Of a stretch of DNA of 64,000 nucleotides, positions 8,578-16,896 are shown one piece after another. This DNA is from Nonomuraea pusilla (lineage in GTDB: Bacteria > Actinomycetota > Actinomycetes > Streptosporangiales > Streptosporangiaceae): assembly GCF_900109355.1 (NCBI RefSeq), contig NZ_FOBF01000001.1, forward strand, positions 609,643-673,642, written 5' to 3'. How positions within the stretch are numbered: position 1 is the stretch's first letter; the number at the start of each line of letters is the position of its first letter. The notes beneath the pieces were generated by a model, which saw only the letters and a program-made list of their open reading frames with translations, did no database searches and was not told the origin of the DNA. A program made the position numbers and the translations under genes.

Positions 8578-8582
8578 TGCGG

Positions 8583-8615
8583 CCAGGGTCCGGCCGGGGT
8601 GCGGCCCGGCCCTGG
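8583..8615. terminator. Possible terminator between pepA and methyltransferase
   Basis: CCAGGG at 8583-8588 pairs with 8610-8615, and after a one-base bulge CCGG pairs inward. It lies between convergent genes, so it could serve both. Confidence 0.4.
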
Positions 8616-8677
8616 CATGGTTCCGGCCGGGCCGTCGCACGGCTCCGGCCGCTCCAGGCCCGTCGGAGATCGGCGGG

Positions 8678-9316
8678 CTAGCCGGAGACCTTGACGGCGG
8701 CGAGCAGGCCGTCGCCCAGGGGCATGAGCACCGAGCGCAGCCGGTCGTCCCCCTGCACCAGCTTGACCAGCTCGCGCAGCGCCACCGTGTCGGGGTCGCG
8801 CTGCGCGGGGTCGGCCACGCGGTGGTGCCAGAGCACGTTGTCGAAGGCGACGACGCCGCCCACGCGCAGCAGCCGGACGGCCTCGGCGAGGTAGTCGACG
8901 TACTCCTGCTTGGCGCCGTCGGCGAACACCATGTCGTAGCCGCCGTCGGACAGGCGGGGCAGGACGTCGAGCGCGCGTCCGGAGATGAGGCGCACCCTGT
9001 TGCCGGAGAAGCCGGCCTCGGCGAACGCCTGCCTGGCGAGGCGCTGGTGTTCCGGCTCGACGTCGACGCTGGTCAGCGTGCCGTCGCCGCGCATGCCGCG
9101 CAGCAGCCACAGGCCGGACACGCCGCAGCCCGTGCCGATCTCCACCACCGACTTGGCGTTGACGACCGTGGCGAGGAAGCACAGCGCGGCCCCGCCGCCG
9201 GGAAGGATGGGCACGGCGCCCATCTCCAGCCCGCGCTGGCGCGCCGCGAGCAGGATCTCATCCTCCTGATGGAACTGCTCCGCATAGGCCAGGGTGGCCT
9301 CCACCTGACTGGTCAT
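8678..9316 (-). CDS. SAM-dependent O-methyltransferase
   Basis: 212 residues from the ATG at 9316 with GGAGGAGG just upstream. It is a class I methyltransferase of the catechol/caffeoyl-CoA O-methyltransferase type: [18 protein letters not shown] is the SAM-binding motif [21 protein letters not shown] motif post-[18 protein letters not shown] and [16 protein letters not shown] the metal and catalytic region. The substrate is unknown. A homologue beside sigE in the same divergent position is a conserved feature of actinobacteria. It shares a 196-base intergenic region with sigE. Confidence 0.88.
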   Translation of the reverse strand: MTSQVEATLAYAEQFHQEDEILLAARQRGLEMGAVPILPGGGAALCFLATVVNAKSVVEIGTGCGVSGLWLLRGMRGDGTLTSVDVEPEHQRLARQAFAEAGFSGNRVRLISGRALDVLPRLSDGGYDMVFADGAKQEYVDYLAEAVRLLRVGGVVAFDNVLWHHRVADPAQRDPDTVALRELVKLVQGDDRLRSVLMPLGDGLLAAVKVSG

Positions 9317-9382
9317 CGGCCTCCTCCCCACACTTTCGTGCCGTTGGTACCGATCGCAGCCTAGGGGAGACACGCCGGGACG

Positions 9383-9408
9383 GGAACTCAGGAGGCTGCC
9401 GAGGCGTT
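9383..9408 (+). promoter_or_regulatory. ECF-type promoter upstream of sigE
   Basis: GGAAC at 9383-9387, a 17-base spacer and CGTT at 9405-9408 match the general ECF (SigE/SigR-type) promoter pattern. The site lies about 105 bases before the sigE start, as expected for an autoregulated promoter. Recognition by this SigE is inferred. Confidence 0.6.
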
Positions 9409-9512
9409 GCAGGTTTAAACGGGCTTTGCCGGTCCGGAGGGCAGGCAGTGCGCACGAAGGGACGAAACCAGGCACTATGGCGGTAGCGGTGGTCCCAGAG
9501 AGAGGAGTTCTG

Positions 9513-10109
9513 GTGGACGAAAGCGACCACCAGACCGATACTCCCGTGTCGTCTGACTGGACTCCTCCCACCTGGGAGGAAGTGGTGCGGACTCACTCCG
9601 CACGCGTGTACCGGCTCGCCTACCGGCTCACCGGGAACGTCCACGACGCAGAAGACCTCACCCAGGAGGTCTTCGTACGGGTCTTCAGGTCGCTGTCCAG
9701 CTACCAGCCGGGCACCTTCGAGGGCTGGCTGCACCGGATCACGACGAACCTGTTCCTCGACATGGCGCGGCGCAAGCAGCGCATCCGGTTCGAGGGGCTG
9801 GCCGACGACGCCGCGGAACGCCTGCGCGGCCGTGAGCCGTCACCGGCGCAGGCGTTCGACGACGCCCATCTGGAGCCCGACATCCAAGCCGCCCTCGACG
9901 CGCTCGCACCCGAGTTCCGGGCCGCGATCGTGCTGTGTGACATCGAGGGCCTGTCGTACGAGGAGATCGCGGCCACGCTCGGCGTCAAGCTGGGTACGGT
10001 CCGGAGCCGTATCCACCGGGGCCGGGCGCAGTTGCGGGAGGCGCTCGACCATCGGGCCCCCCGTAACACCCAACTCCCCCCGACCGTGATCCGTGGGGAG
10101 GAAGTCTGA
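9513..10109 (+). CDS. sigE: ECF RNA polymerase sigma factor SigE
   Basis: 198 residues. Region 2 spans [20 protein letters not shown] through [15 protein letters not shown] and region 4 spans [12 protein letters not shown] through [20 protein letters not shown], the DNA-binding helix-turn-helix. The GTG at 9513 is preferred because GAGAGGAG sits 6-7 bases upstream; ATG 9477 or an earlier start would lengthen the variable N-terminus, and several sigE starts are known in mycobacteria. It is followed one base later by the zinc anti-sigma gene and then htrA and tatB, the classic envelope-stress arrangement. Confidence 0.92.
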   Translation: MDESDHQTDTPVSSDWTPPTWEEVVRTHSARVYRLAYRLTGNVHDAEDLTQEVFVRVFRSLSSYQPGTFEGWLHRITTNLFLDMARRKQRIRFEGLADDAAERLRGREPSPAQAFDDAHLEPDIQAALDALAPEFRAAIVLCDIEGLSYEEIAATLGVKLGTVRSRIHRGRAQLREALDHRAPRNTQLPPTVIRGEEV

Positions 10110-10110
10110 C

Positions 10111-10659
10111 ATGGCTCATCTTGGAGAACGTGTTTCCGCGCTCGTCGACGGCGAGCTCAGCCATACCGAACGCGAGCGCGCGCTCGCCCACCTGACCTTC
10201 TGCGCCGATTGCAGGAGGGAGGTCGAGTCGATGCGGGCGCTGAAGTCGCGCCTGCGGTCGCTCGACGGCCCTTCCATGCCGGCCGACCTGACGATGTCGC
10301 TCCTGCGGATGGCCGAGCCCGGAGGGCCGCTGCCGCCGAGGGAGCGCCCTTTCCCGGCGCGCACCTTCGGTGGGGTGCCGATCCCTGGGCCGCATACCAT
10401 CGCGCCCCTCGACAACCGCCCGCGCCGCGATGGCACGGGCGGGGTCTCGGGCCCGGGGCGGGGAGCTAGGCGTCGCTCCACGTACGTCGCCGTCGGGGTG
10501 GTGTCGGCGGCCGTCGCGCTCGGCACGTTCTTCGCGGTGTCGGGCACGGGGCAGCACAACCCGGCCCCGCCGGTGGAGCTGTTCGAGCACAAGTCCCGCG
10601 CGACGGCTCCCTCCGCTCCCGCGACGCCCTCGTCGGCCGCCTCCACCGTCGCACCGTGA
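10111..10659 (+). CDS. rseA: Zinc-binding anti-sigma factor (RseA type)
   Basis: 182 residues from the ATG at 10111, one base after the sigE stop, with GGGAGGAAG upstream. The N-terminal ZAS domain reads SALVDGELSHTERERALAHL followed by FCADC, giving the HxxxCxxC zinc motif of anti-sigma factors that sequester SigE. A Pro/Arg-rich middle precedes one membrane helix (YVAVGVVSAAVALGTFFAVS) and a short extracytoplasmic tail. The topology implies release of SigE by proteolysis or phosphorylation-driven degradation at the membrane. The equivalent mycobacterial protein lacks a clear membrane helix, so the mechanism here may differ. Confidence 0.87.
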   Translation: MAHLGERVSALVDGELSHTERERALAHLTFCADCRREVESMRALKSRLRSLDGPSMPADLTMSLLRMAEPGGPLPPRERPFPARTFGGVPIPGPHTIAPLDNRPRRDGTGGVSGPGRGARRRSTYVAVGVVSAAVALGTFFAVSGTGQHNPAPPVELFEHKSRATAPSAPATPSSAASTVAP

Positions 10660-10725
10660 GAGCGGCTCCTGCCTGGAATACTCGGATGGCGTAGTCGCCG
10701 GCGTCAGGGGCATACGATCTGGGTT

Positions 10726-10760
10726 CGGGAATTGTTAGTGACAAATCTTTACAAATCCCG
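10726..10760 (+). promoter_or_regulatory. Repeat cluster upstream of htrA, possible operator
   Basis: ACAAATC occurs twice, at 10741-10747 and 10751-10757, exactly ten bases apart, which is the spacing bound by OmpR-family response regulators. The same region also forms an inverted repeat (CGGGAATTGT at 10726-10735 against 10751-10760, one mismatch). A TACGAT -10-like hexamer lies just upstream. Confidence 0.4.
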
Positions 10761-10813
10761 AATGTCGCTGAAGCCAGGATTGCGGTGGCCGAGCAAGGAG
10801 TGGTGAGACCTAC

Positions 10814-12826
10814 ATGACCGACGAGACGCGCCCCACAGAAGGACGCACGCCGTCGGACAACCCGGAGCCGCAGGGGCGCCCCGACTTCCTGCCCGCCGGC
10901 GAGCCGGCCGAGCCGCAGGAGCACCGGGTCGAGCCGCCCGCCTCGTTCGGCGGCACGCCGTGGGGCGACCCCTCGGGCCGCCCCACGGAGAGCCACGGGG
11001 CGCCGCCCTATGAGGGCTCGCACGAGAGCATGCGCGAGAGCATGCGCGAGGGCTCGTACGAGGGGCGTCCCTCCGGTCATGACGCGCCGCGCGAGGCCCC
11101 TTCGTTCGGTCCTCCCGCCGACACCATGGTCACCCAGACGGGCCCGGCCTACGGCCCCCGGGCCGACGACGTCCCCGGCGGCGGCGCCTTCGGCCCGCCG
11201 TCCGACGGCGCTCCCGGCAACCCCGGCGGTCCCGGCTTCGGGTCCCCAGCCGACGGCAACCCCGGCGGTCCCGGGGGTCCCGGCTTCGGGTCCCCAGCCG
11301 ACGGCGGCCCCGGCGGCCCGGTCCACGGTCCTCAGGGTGACGGTGGTCCGGCAGCGTCCGGGCCGTCCTTCGCGGCGCCGGGCGGCCCCGTCTTCGGCCA
11401 TCCCTCCGACGGCGGCCCCGCCTTCGGGCACCCCTCTGACGGCGGCCCGGTCTTCGGGCACCCCTCTGACGGCGGCCCGGTCTTCGGGCACCCCTCCGAC
11501 GGCGGCCCCTCGTACGGCGCACCCGGCATGCCGGGCGGCCACTCCAGCGCCCACCCGGGCAACGGCGGCACGCGCGTCTACGAGAGCCCGTTCGGCGGCC
11601 ACGGCTTCGGCGGCACCCCGCCGCCCCCTCCGCGCCAGGCGCTCGGCATGGGCCCCGGCTGGGGTCCGCCGCCCGCCCACGCGCCCGCTCCCCGGCGCGG
11701 CCCCGGCACGGGCGCGCTGGTCGTGCTCGCCCTGGTCATCGCGGTGGTGTCGTCGTCGCTCGGCAGCGTCGGCACGTACCTGCTGACCAGGTCGCCGAGC
11801 GACCGCGACCCGTCGTACAGCCTCGGGCCGGTCCCGACGGCGGCCACGAACCGCGCCCCCGACTCCGTGGCGGGCGTCGCGGCCAGGGTGCTGCCCAGCG
11901 TCGTGTCGCTGGAGGTCGGCAACACCACCAACACCGAGGGCGCCACCGGCTCCGGCTTCCTGATCAAGAACGGCTACGTGGTGACGAACAACCACGTCGT
12001 CGCGATGGCGGCCAAGGGCGGCGAGATCCGCATCGTCTTCAACAGCCGCAAGAGCACCACCGGCCGCATCGTCGGCCGCGACCCCGGCTCCGATCTCGCC
12101 GTGATCAAGCCCGAGGAGACGTTCGGCACGCCCGAGATCACCCTGGGCAACTCCGACCAGGTGGTGGTCGGCGACCCGGTGATCGCCATCGGCTCGCCCC
12201 TCGGCCTGTCCGGCACGGTCACCACGGGCATCGTCAGCTCGCTCAACCGCCCGGTCATCGCGGGCGACGAGAACGGCGCGAGCACCGAGGAGCCCGCCTA
12301 CATCAGCGCCATCCAGACCGACGCCGCGATCAATCCGGGCAACTCGGGCGGTCCGCTGGTGAACGGCAGGGGCGAGGTCGTCGGCGTGAACTCCGCCATC
12401 GCGACGCTGAGCCGTTCGGTGAGCGGTCAGAGCGGCAGCATCGGCCTGGGCTTCGCCATCCCGGTCAACCAGACCCGCAGGGTCGCCGAGGAACTCATCA
12501 CGACCGGCCGCGCCAAGCGTCCCAAGATCGGCGTGGTGCTGGACAAGGACTACAAGGGGCAGGGCGTCCGCATCGCCTCCGGCGCCGTGGAGGGCCGCCA
12601 GCCGGTCGACGCGGGCGGCCCGGCCGACAAGGCGGGGCTCAAGGCGGGCGACGTGATCCTGGAGATCGACGGGCTGCGGCTGCAGGACAGCAACGAGCTG
12701 ATCGCGCTGATCCGCAGCAAGGCGCCCGGGGCGAGGATCGCCATCAAGTACCAGCGCGCGGGCCAGGAGCACAACGCGACGCTGGTCGTGATGGCCGACG
12801 AGACCCCGGCTCCGACCCCGTCCTGA
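10814..12826 (+). CDS. htrA: HtrA/DegP-type serine protease with PDZ domain
   Basis: 670 residues. The first 290 residues are cytoplasmic, disordered and Gly/Pro-rich with tandem repeats. One membrane helix (ALVVLALVIAVVSSSLGSVG) then leads to a trypsin-like domain outside the cell: His in YVVTNNHVVAM, Asp in GRDPGSDLAVIKPE and Ser in INPGNSGGPLVNG, so the triad is intact. A PDZ domain (GGPADKAGLKAGDVILEIDG) ends the protein. It degrades or refolds damaged envelope proteins and in related bacteria feeds back on the SigE pathway. Most homologues have a shorter N-terminal arm. Confidence 0.92.
   Translation: MTDETRPTEGRTPSDNPEPQGRPDFLPAGEPAEPQEHRVEPPASFGGTPWGDPSGRPTESHGAPPYEGSHESMRESMREGSYEGRPSGHDAPREAPSFGPPADTMVTQTGPAYGPRADDVPGGGAFGPPSDGAPGNPGGPGFGSPADGNPGGPGGPGFGSPADGGPGGPVHGPQGDGGPAASGPSFAAPGGPVFGHPSDGGPAFGHPSDGGPVFGHPSDGGPVFGHPSDGGPSYGAPGMPGGHSSAHPGNGGTRVYESPFGGHGFGGTPPPPPRQALGMGPGWGPPPAHAPAPRRGPGTGALVVLALVIAVVSSSLGSVGTYLLTRSPSDRDPSYSLGPVPTAATNRAPDSVAGVAARVLPSVVSLEVGNTTNTEGATGSGFLIKNGYVVTNNHVVAMAAKGGEIRIVFNSRKSTTGRIVGRDPGSDLAVIKPEETFGTPEITLGNSDQVVVGDPVIAIGSPLGLSGTVTTGIVSSLNRPVIAGDENGASTEEPAYISAIQTDAAINPGNSGGPLVNGRGEVVGVNSAIATLSRSVSGQSGSIGLGFAIPVNQTRRVAEELITTGRAKRPKIGVVLDKDYKGQGVRIASGAVEGRQPVDAGGPADKAGLKAGDVILEIDGLRLQDSNELIALIRSKAPGARIAIKYQRAGQEHNATLVVMADETPAPTPS
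11393..11512 (+). repeat. Four 30-bp coding repeats in htrA
   Basis: Units begin at 11393, 11423, 11453 and 11483 and encode FGHPSDGGPx decapeptides; the second and third are identical. A looser FGSPADG repeat precedes them near 11230-11310. The period is a multiple of three, so copy-number change would keep the frame. Confidence 0.9.
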
Positions 12827-12841
12827 GTGGTATGACCGGGA

Positions 12842-12900
12842 GGGGACGACCGACCCATTCCCGGCAGCCCTTACTCTGGGGTGTGGCCGGGGTCGTCCCC
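12842..12900 (+). terminator. Inverted repeat between htrA and tatB
   Basis: GGGGACGACC at 12842-12851 and its complement at 12891-12900 flank 39 bases. The long loop makes it a weak terminator; it could instead be an attenuator controlling read-through from htrA to tatB. Confidence 0.35.
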
Positions 12901-12930
12901 GGTGCGTTGGACCGGCGGTAGGAGCTCAGG

Positions 12931-13293
12931 GTGTTCGGACTCGGCTGGATGGAGATCGGGGCGCTGATCGTCATCGCGCTGCTCGTCTTCGGCCCGGATA
13001 AGCTGCCCCAGGCCGCCAGCCAGGCGGGCCGCACCCTGCGCAACCTGCGCAGGATGGCCAACAACGCCCGCGACGACCTGCGCGCCGGGCTGGGGCCCGA
13101 GTTCTCCGACTTCGACCCGGCCGACCTCAACCCGAAGAACTTCGTCCGCAAGCACCTCCTCGACGACGTGGAGGACGACTGGAACGGCAGGCCGAAGCCG
13201 CTGGAGCCGGTCGTCGCGGAGCCGTACACGCCCGAGCCGCCCGACGCGCTCGGCTACGGCGAGATCCCGCCGTACGACTCCGAGGCCACCTGA
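12931..13293 (+). CDS. tatB: Sec-independent translocase protein TatB
   Basis: 120 residues from a GTG with GGAG nine bases upstream. TatB with TatC recognises twin-arginine signal peptides. The N-terminal hydrophobic helix MEIGALIVIALLVFGPDKLP carries the conserved FGP hinge, followed by an amphipathic helix (QAASQAGRTLRNLRRMANNA) and a charged tail. TatA and TatB look alike; the long acidic tail and location after sigE-rseA-htrA support TatB. No tatC is present in the window. Confidence 0.9.
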   Translation: MFGLGWMEIGALIVIALLVFGPDKLPQAASQAGRTLRNLRRMANNARDDLRAGLGPEFSDFDPADLNPKNFVRKHLLDDVEDDWNGRPKPLEPVVAEPYTPEPPDALGYGEIPPYDSEAT

Positions 13294-13335
13294 CACCAGC
13301 CGCCGCCTGACCGCGGCACCCCGGAAGAACGAGAA

Positions 13336-13368
13336 CGGGCCCGCCTCCCCGGAGGGAGAGCGGGCCCG
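13336..13368. terminator. Bidirectional terminator between tatB and mrp
   Basis: CGGGCCCGC at 13336-13344 pairs with 13360-13368; after a bulged A, CTCCC pairs with GGGAG around a 5-base loop. It sits between the convergent tatB and mrp stops. Confidence 0.75.
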
Positions 13369-13385
13369 ACGCTGCCTGCGGCAGT

Positions 13386-14522
13386 CTAGCGGCGCGGCGC
13401 CAGACCGAGCTGCAGGCCCTTGATGCTGGACGACCGCTTGCTCAGCCCGGCCGCGATCCTGCGCAGCTCGGCCGCCGCCGGGGCGTCGGGGTCGGTGAGC
13501 ACGAGCGGCTTGCCCTCGTCGCCGCCCTCGCGCAGCCGCATGTCGATCGGCACCTGGCCGAGCAGCGGCACGCGGGCGCCGAGGATGCGGGTCAGGGCGT
13601 CGGCGACGGTCTGGCCGCCGCCCTCGCCGAACACGGAGATGCGCTCGTCGCAGTGGGGGCAGGGCAGCCACGCCATGTTCTCGATGACGCCCGCGATCTG
13701 CTGGTGGGTCTGCGCCGCGATCGAGCCGGCCCGCTCGGCCACCTCGGCGGCGGCCATCTGCGGCGTGGTCACGACCAGGATCTCGGCCGACGGCAGGCGC
13801 TGCGCCACGGAGATGGCGATGTCGCCGGTGCCCGGCGGCAGGTCGAGCAGCAGCACGTCGAGGTCGCCCCAGTAGACGTCGGCGAGGAACTGGTGCAGCG
13901 CCCTGTCGAGCATCGGGCCGCGCCAGACGACCGGCGTGTTGCCCTCGGGCTTGAACATGCCGACCGAGATGACCTTGATGTCGTGGGCGACCGGCGGCAT
14001 GATCATGTCTTCGACCTTGGTGGGCCGCTCGGCCGCGCCCAGCATGCGGGGCACGCTGTGGCCGTAGATGTCGGCGTCGACGATGCCGACCTTGAGCCCG
14101 TTGGAGGCCATCGCGGCGGCCAGGTTCACGGTGACCGACGACTTGCCGACACCGCCCTTGCCGCTCGCCACGGCGAAGACCCGGGTGAGCGAGCCCGGCT
14201 GGTTGAACGGGATCTCCTTCTCCGGCCCACGGTCGCCCCTGAGCTTGGTCTGGAGGGTCTTGCGCTGCTCGGTGCTCATGACGTCGAGCTCGATGCGCAC
14301 GCCCGTGACACCGTCGAGCCTGGAGACCGCGGTCGTGACGTCGCGGCGGATCGTGTCCTTCATCGGACAGCCCGCGACCGTGAGGTACACGCCCACGGTC
14401 ACCGTCCCGTCCGGAGCGATGTCGACGCTCTTGACCATGTCGAGGTCGGTGATCGGGCGGCGGATCTCGGGGTCGATGACGGTGGCGAGGGCGGCCGTCA
14501 CCTGTTCCTGGGTTGGTGCCAT
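13386..14522 (-). CDS. apbC: Mrp/ApbC iron-sulfur cluster carrier ATPase
   Basis: 378 residues. An N-terminal MIP18/DUF59 domain (VIDPEIRRPITDLDMVKSV, with the GCPM cysteine near residue 52) is fused to a P-loop ATPase. ASGKGGVGKSSVTVNLAAAM at about 119-138 is the deviant Walker A motif, with DADIYGHS and LDLPPGTGD behind it. The CPHC motif near residue 287 supplies the two bridging cysteines that bind a transferable Fe-S cluster in dimers. The protein is expected to act in cytoplasmic Fe-S cluster assembly. It occupies the conserved position downstream of tatB on the opposite strand. Confidence 0.92.
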   Translation of the reverse strand: MAPTQEQVTAALATVIDPEIRRPITDLDMVKSVDIAPDGTVTVGVYLTVAGCPMKDTIRRDVTTAVSRLDGVTGVRIELDVMSTEQRKTLQTKLRGDRGPEKEIPFNQPGSLTRVFAVASGKGGVGKSSVTVNLAAAMASNGLKVGIVDADIYGHSVPRMLGAAERPTKVEDMIMPPVAHDIKVISVGMFKPEGNTPVVWRGPMLDRALHQFLADVYWGDLDVLLLDLPPGTGDIAISVAQRLPSAEILVVTTPQMAAAEVAERAGSIAAQTHQQIAGVIENMAWLPCPHCDERISVFGEGGGQTVADALTRILGARVPLLGQVPIDMRLREGGDEGKPLVLTDPDAPAAAELRRIAAGLSKRSSSIKGLQLGLAPRR

Positions 14523-14643
14523 CGAAGTCTCGGCACGAGGGAGTGCCGTCCCTCCTTAGTCATATATGAGGATGCCCCTCCATGGTATGAACCAGCGGCG
14601 GGGCGGAACTAATCCACGCTGTAAAGGTGTTCGCGCAACGTTC

Positions 14644-14649
14644 TAAGGT
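14644..14649 (+). promoter_or_regulatory. -10 box TAAGGT of a leaderless marR gene
   Basis: TAAGGT ends six bases before the GTG at 14656, so the predicted transcript begins on the start codon. Confidence 0.5.
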
Positions 14650-14655
14650 TACTTG

Positions 14656-15123
14656 GTGACTCTTCTGCACGACGAGGGCCTCACCGTCGAGGAACTGGCC
14701 GTCTGGCGGATGCTGCAGCGCGTCCAGGCGCGCATCGCCCGCCACCTGGAGGCAGACCTGCTCGACGCCCACGGCCTGCCGCTGGCCTCGTACGAGGTGC
14801 TCAGGCAGCTCGCCGAGGCGCCGGGGCGGCGGCTGCGGATGAACGACCTCGCCGAGCGGGTCCTGCTGACCCGCAGCGGGCTCACCAGGATGATCGACCG
14901 ATTACAGCGCGAGACGCTGGTCACCCGGGAGGCGTGCCCGAGCGACGCGCGCGGCCTGTTCGCGGTGCTGACCGACCGCGGCGCGCAACGTCTGGCCGAG
15001 GCCACGCCCACCTACCTGCGCGGCGTCAGGACGCGGTTCCTCGACGCGCTGGGCGGCGACGAGGTCGGACGCATCAAGGACCTGCTCCACAGGCTGGGCG
15101 GCCCCGACGCAGGCCACGCGTGA
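14656..15123 (+). CDS. MarR-family transcriptional regulator
   Basis: 155 residues from the GTG at 14656 (a TTG directly before it is less likely). MarR proteins are dimeric winged-helix repressors that usually respond to small phenolic or oxidative ligands. The helix-turn-helix is LRMNDLAERVLLTRSGLTRM followed by the wing DRLQRETLVTREACPSDARG and FAVLTDRG. The C-terminal helices end with DLLHRLGG. It stands alone between divergent mrp and the convergent DUF1003 gene, so its target cannot be read from context. Confidence 0.88.
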   Translation: MTLLHDEGLTVEELAVWRMLQRVQARIARHLEADLLDAHGLPLASYEVLRQLAEAPGRRLRMNDLAERVLLTRSGLTRMIDRLQRETLVTREACPSDARGLFAVLTDRGAQRLAEATPTYLRGVRTRFLDALGGDEVGRIKDLLHRLGGPDAGHA

Positions 15124-15133
15124 ACGGCGTGGG

Positions 15134-15601
15134 TCAGCGGCGCTCCCTCAGCTCCTCCAGCAGCTGGGCGAGCTCCGCGCGCAGGTAGTCGCGGGTCGCC
15201 ACCTCGCCGAGCGCCAGGCGCAGCCCCGCGATCTCGCGGGTCAGGTACTCGATCTCGGCCTGGTTGCGCTCGGCCGACTCGCGGTCCTGCTCGTACTGGA
15301 TGCGGTCCCTGTCGCTCTGCCGGTTCTGGGCGAGCAGGATGAGCGGCGCCGCGTAGCTCGCCTGGAGCGACAGCATGAGCGTGAGGAAGATGAACGGGTA
15401 CGGGTCGAACCGCAGGTGTTGGGGCGCGCCCATGTTCCAGACGACCCAGACGGTCACGAACACCGTCATCCACACGATGAAGCGCCCGGTGCCGAGGAAG
15501 CGGGCGATGCGCTCGGAGAGCCGGCCGAACGCCTCGGGGTCGTAGTGCGGCCGCAGTGTGCGGCGCAGCTCCCTCGGCTGGTCCAGGCGTTCAGTCGTCA
15601 T
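15134..15601 (-). CDS. DUF1003 family membrane protein
   Basis: 155 residues. Two membrane helices (FIVWMTVFVTVWVVWNM and FIFLTLMLSLQASYAAPLIL) are joined by PQHLRFDPYP. The FLTLMLSLQASYAAP to NRQSDRDR segment is the DUF1003 signature. A Glu/Arg-rich coiled-coil tail follows. The start codon overlaps the end of the CBS/MgtE-N gene by 11 bases, so the two are translationally coupled. The family recurs next to CBS/MgtE-N proteins, suggesting a joint role in ion or magnesium handling; this is inference. The function is not established. Confidence 0.87.
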   Translation of the reverse strand: MTTERLDQPRELRRTLRPHYDPEAFGRLSERIARFLGTGRFIVWMTVFVTVWVVWNMGAPQHLRFDPYPFIFLTLMLSLQASYAAPLILLAQNRQSDRDRIQYEQDRESAERNQAEIEYLTREIAGLRLALGEVATRDYLRAELAQLLEELRERR

Positions 15602-16799
15602 GGGCGGCCCCCTCGCGCCAGTTCTCCGGTAGCAGGTGGTCGAGGACGTCGTCGACGGTGACCGCGCCCACGAGCCTGCCCAGCTCGTCCACGACGGGCG
15701 CGGCGAGCAGGTTGTAGTTGGCCAGGTACGACGTGACGTCGGGCAGCCTCAGGTCGGGCCTGATGGGGTCGATGGAGGAGTCGATGGCGTTGCCGACGAG
15801 GGTGGACGGCGGCTCGCGCAGCAGCCGCTGGAAGTGCGACACGCCGAGGTAGCGCCCGGTCGGCGTCTCGGTGGGCGGGCGGGTCACGTAGACCTGGGCG
15901 GCGACGGCCGGGCTGAGGTCCTTCTGCCTGATGTGCGCGAGCGCCTCGGCCACGGTCGCGGTGGGCGGCAGGATCACCGGCTCGCTGGTCATCATGCCGC
16001 CCGCGGTGTCGTCGGGGTAGGTCAGCAGCCGCCGCACGGGCGCGGCCTCCTGGGGCTCCATGAGCGCGAGGAGCTGCGCCGCCTGCTGCTCGGGCAGGTC
16101 GTGCAGGAGGTCGGCGGCGTCGTCTGGCCCCATCTCCTCCAGGACGTCGGCGGCGCGTTCGGGTTCGAGCGTGCCGAGGATGCCGATCTGGTCGCCGGGC
16201 GGCAGTTCCTCCAGCACGTCGGCGAGCCGGTCGTCGGCGAGGGCGCGGGCGATCTCGACGCGGCGCTTGCTGGGCAGCGCGTGCAGCGCGCTCGCCATGT
16301 CGGCGGCGCGCAGCGTGGCGAACGAGGCGATCAGCCCGGCCGCGCCCTGGTCCTTCTGCAGCGTGTCGAAGCCGGACGCCTCGCGCCAGTCGACGACGCG
16401 CCTCTCGCGCCGTCTGCCCTTGTGCACCGCCACCTTGGTGATCTCCCAGGTGGACGGCCTGACCTCCTCCATCGCGACGTCGTAGACGGTCATGGGTTCG
16501 TCGTCGACGTGGACGGTCATGTCGAGCATCTCGCCGATGACCAGCGTCTCGGTGGCGCGCTGCTCGAACCTGCGCATGTTGAGCCGTCCGGTGAAGACCA
16601 CGGAGCCGGACTCGATGCGCCGGACGCGGGTGATGGGCAGGAACACGCGGCGGCGCGGCTGCACCTCGACCACCAGGCCGTGCACGTTCGGCCTGCGGCC
16701 GATGAGCAGGCCGACCACCACGTCCCTCACGCGGCCGATCTGGTCGCCCGCGGGGTCGAAGACCGGGGTCCCCGCCAGGCGGGCCACGAAGATCTTCAC
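15591..16799 (-). CDS. PRC-barrel, MgtE-N and CBS domain protein
   Basis: 402 residues from a GTG that follows a TAGCCT box by six bases (leaderless pattern). A PRC-barrel-like N-terminus (DPAGDQIGRVRDVVVGLL) and a second barrel segment lead to an MgtE intracellular N domain (MASALHALPSKRRVEIARAL with superhelical repeats such as ERAADVLEEMGPDDAADLLH). Two CBS motifs follow, one before YLGVSHFQRLL and one in AAPVVDELGRLVGAVTVDDV. The MgtE transmembrane domain is absent, so this is a soluble sensor-like module, possibly partner of the DUF1003 membrane protein. Confidence 0.87.
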   Translation of the reverse strand: MKIFVARLAGTPVFDPAGDQIGRVRDVVVGLLIGRRPNVHGLVVEVQPRRRVFLPITRVRRIESGSVVFTGRLNMRRFEQRATETLVIGEMLDMTVHVDDEPMTVYDVAMEEVRPSTWEITKVAVHKGRRRERRVVDWREASGFDTLQKDQGAAGLIASFATLRAADMASALHALPSKRRVEIARALADDRLADVLEELPPGDQIGILGTLEPERAADVLEEMGPDDAADLLHDLPEQQAAQLLALMEPQEAAPVRRLLTYPDDTAGGMMTSEPVILPPTATVAEALAHIRQKDLSPAVAAQVYVTRPPTETPTGRYLGVSHFQRLLREPPSTLVGNAIDSSIDPIRPDLRLPDVTSYLANYNLLAAPVVDELGRLVGAVTVDDVLDHLLPENWREGAAHDD

Positions 16800-16896
16800 A
16801 TTCGCAGGCTAACAGTGCTGTGACGTTGCGCTGCGGGTGCCAGGCATGTCAGTATCAAAAGTATTTGACGGTGATTACGGCTCTGGTGGTGTCCGG

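Noticed and set aside
11393..11512. CRISPR-like array of 30-bp repeats
   Set aside because: Units are contiguous with no spacers, in frame inside htrA, and encode a decapeptide repeat. The same applies to 37871-37960.
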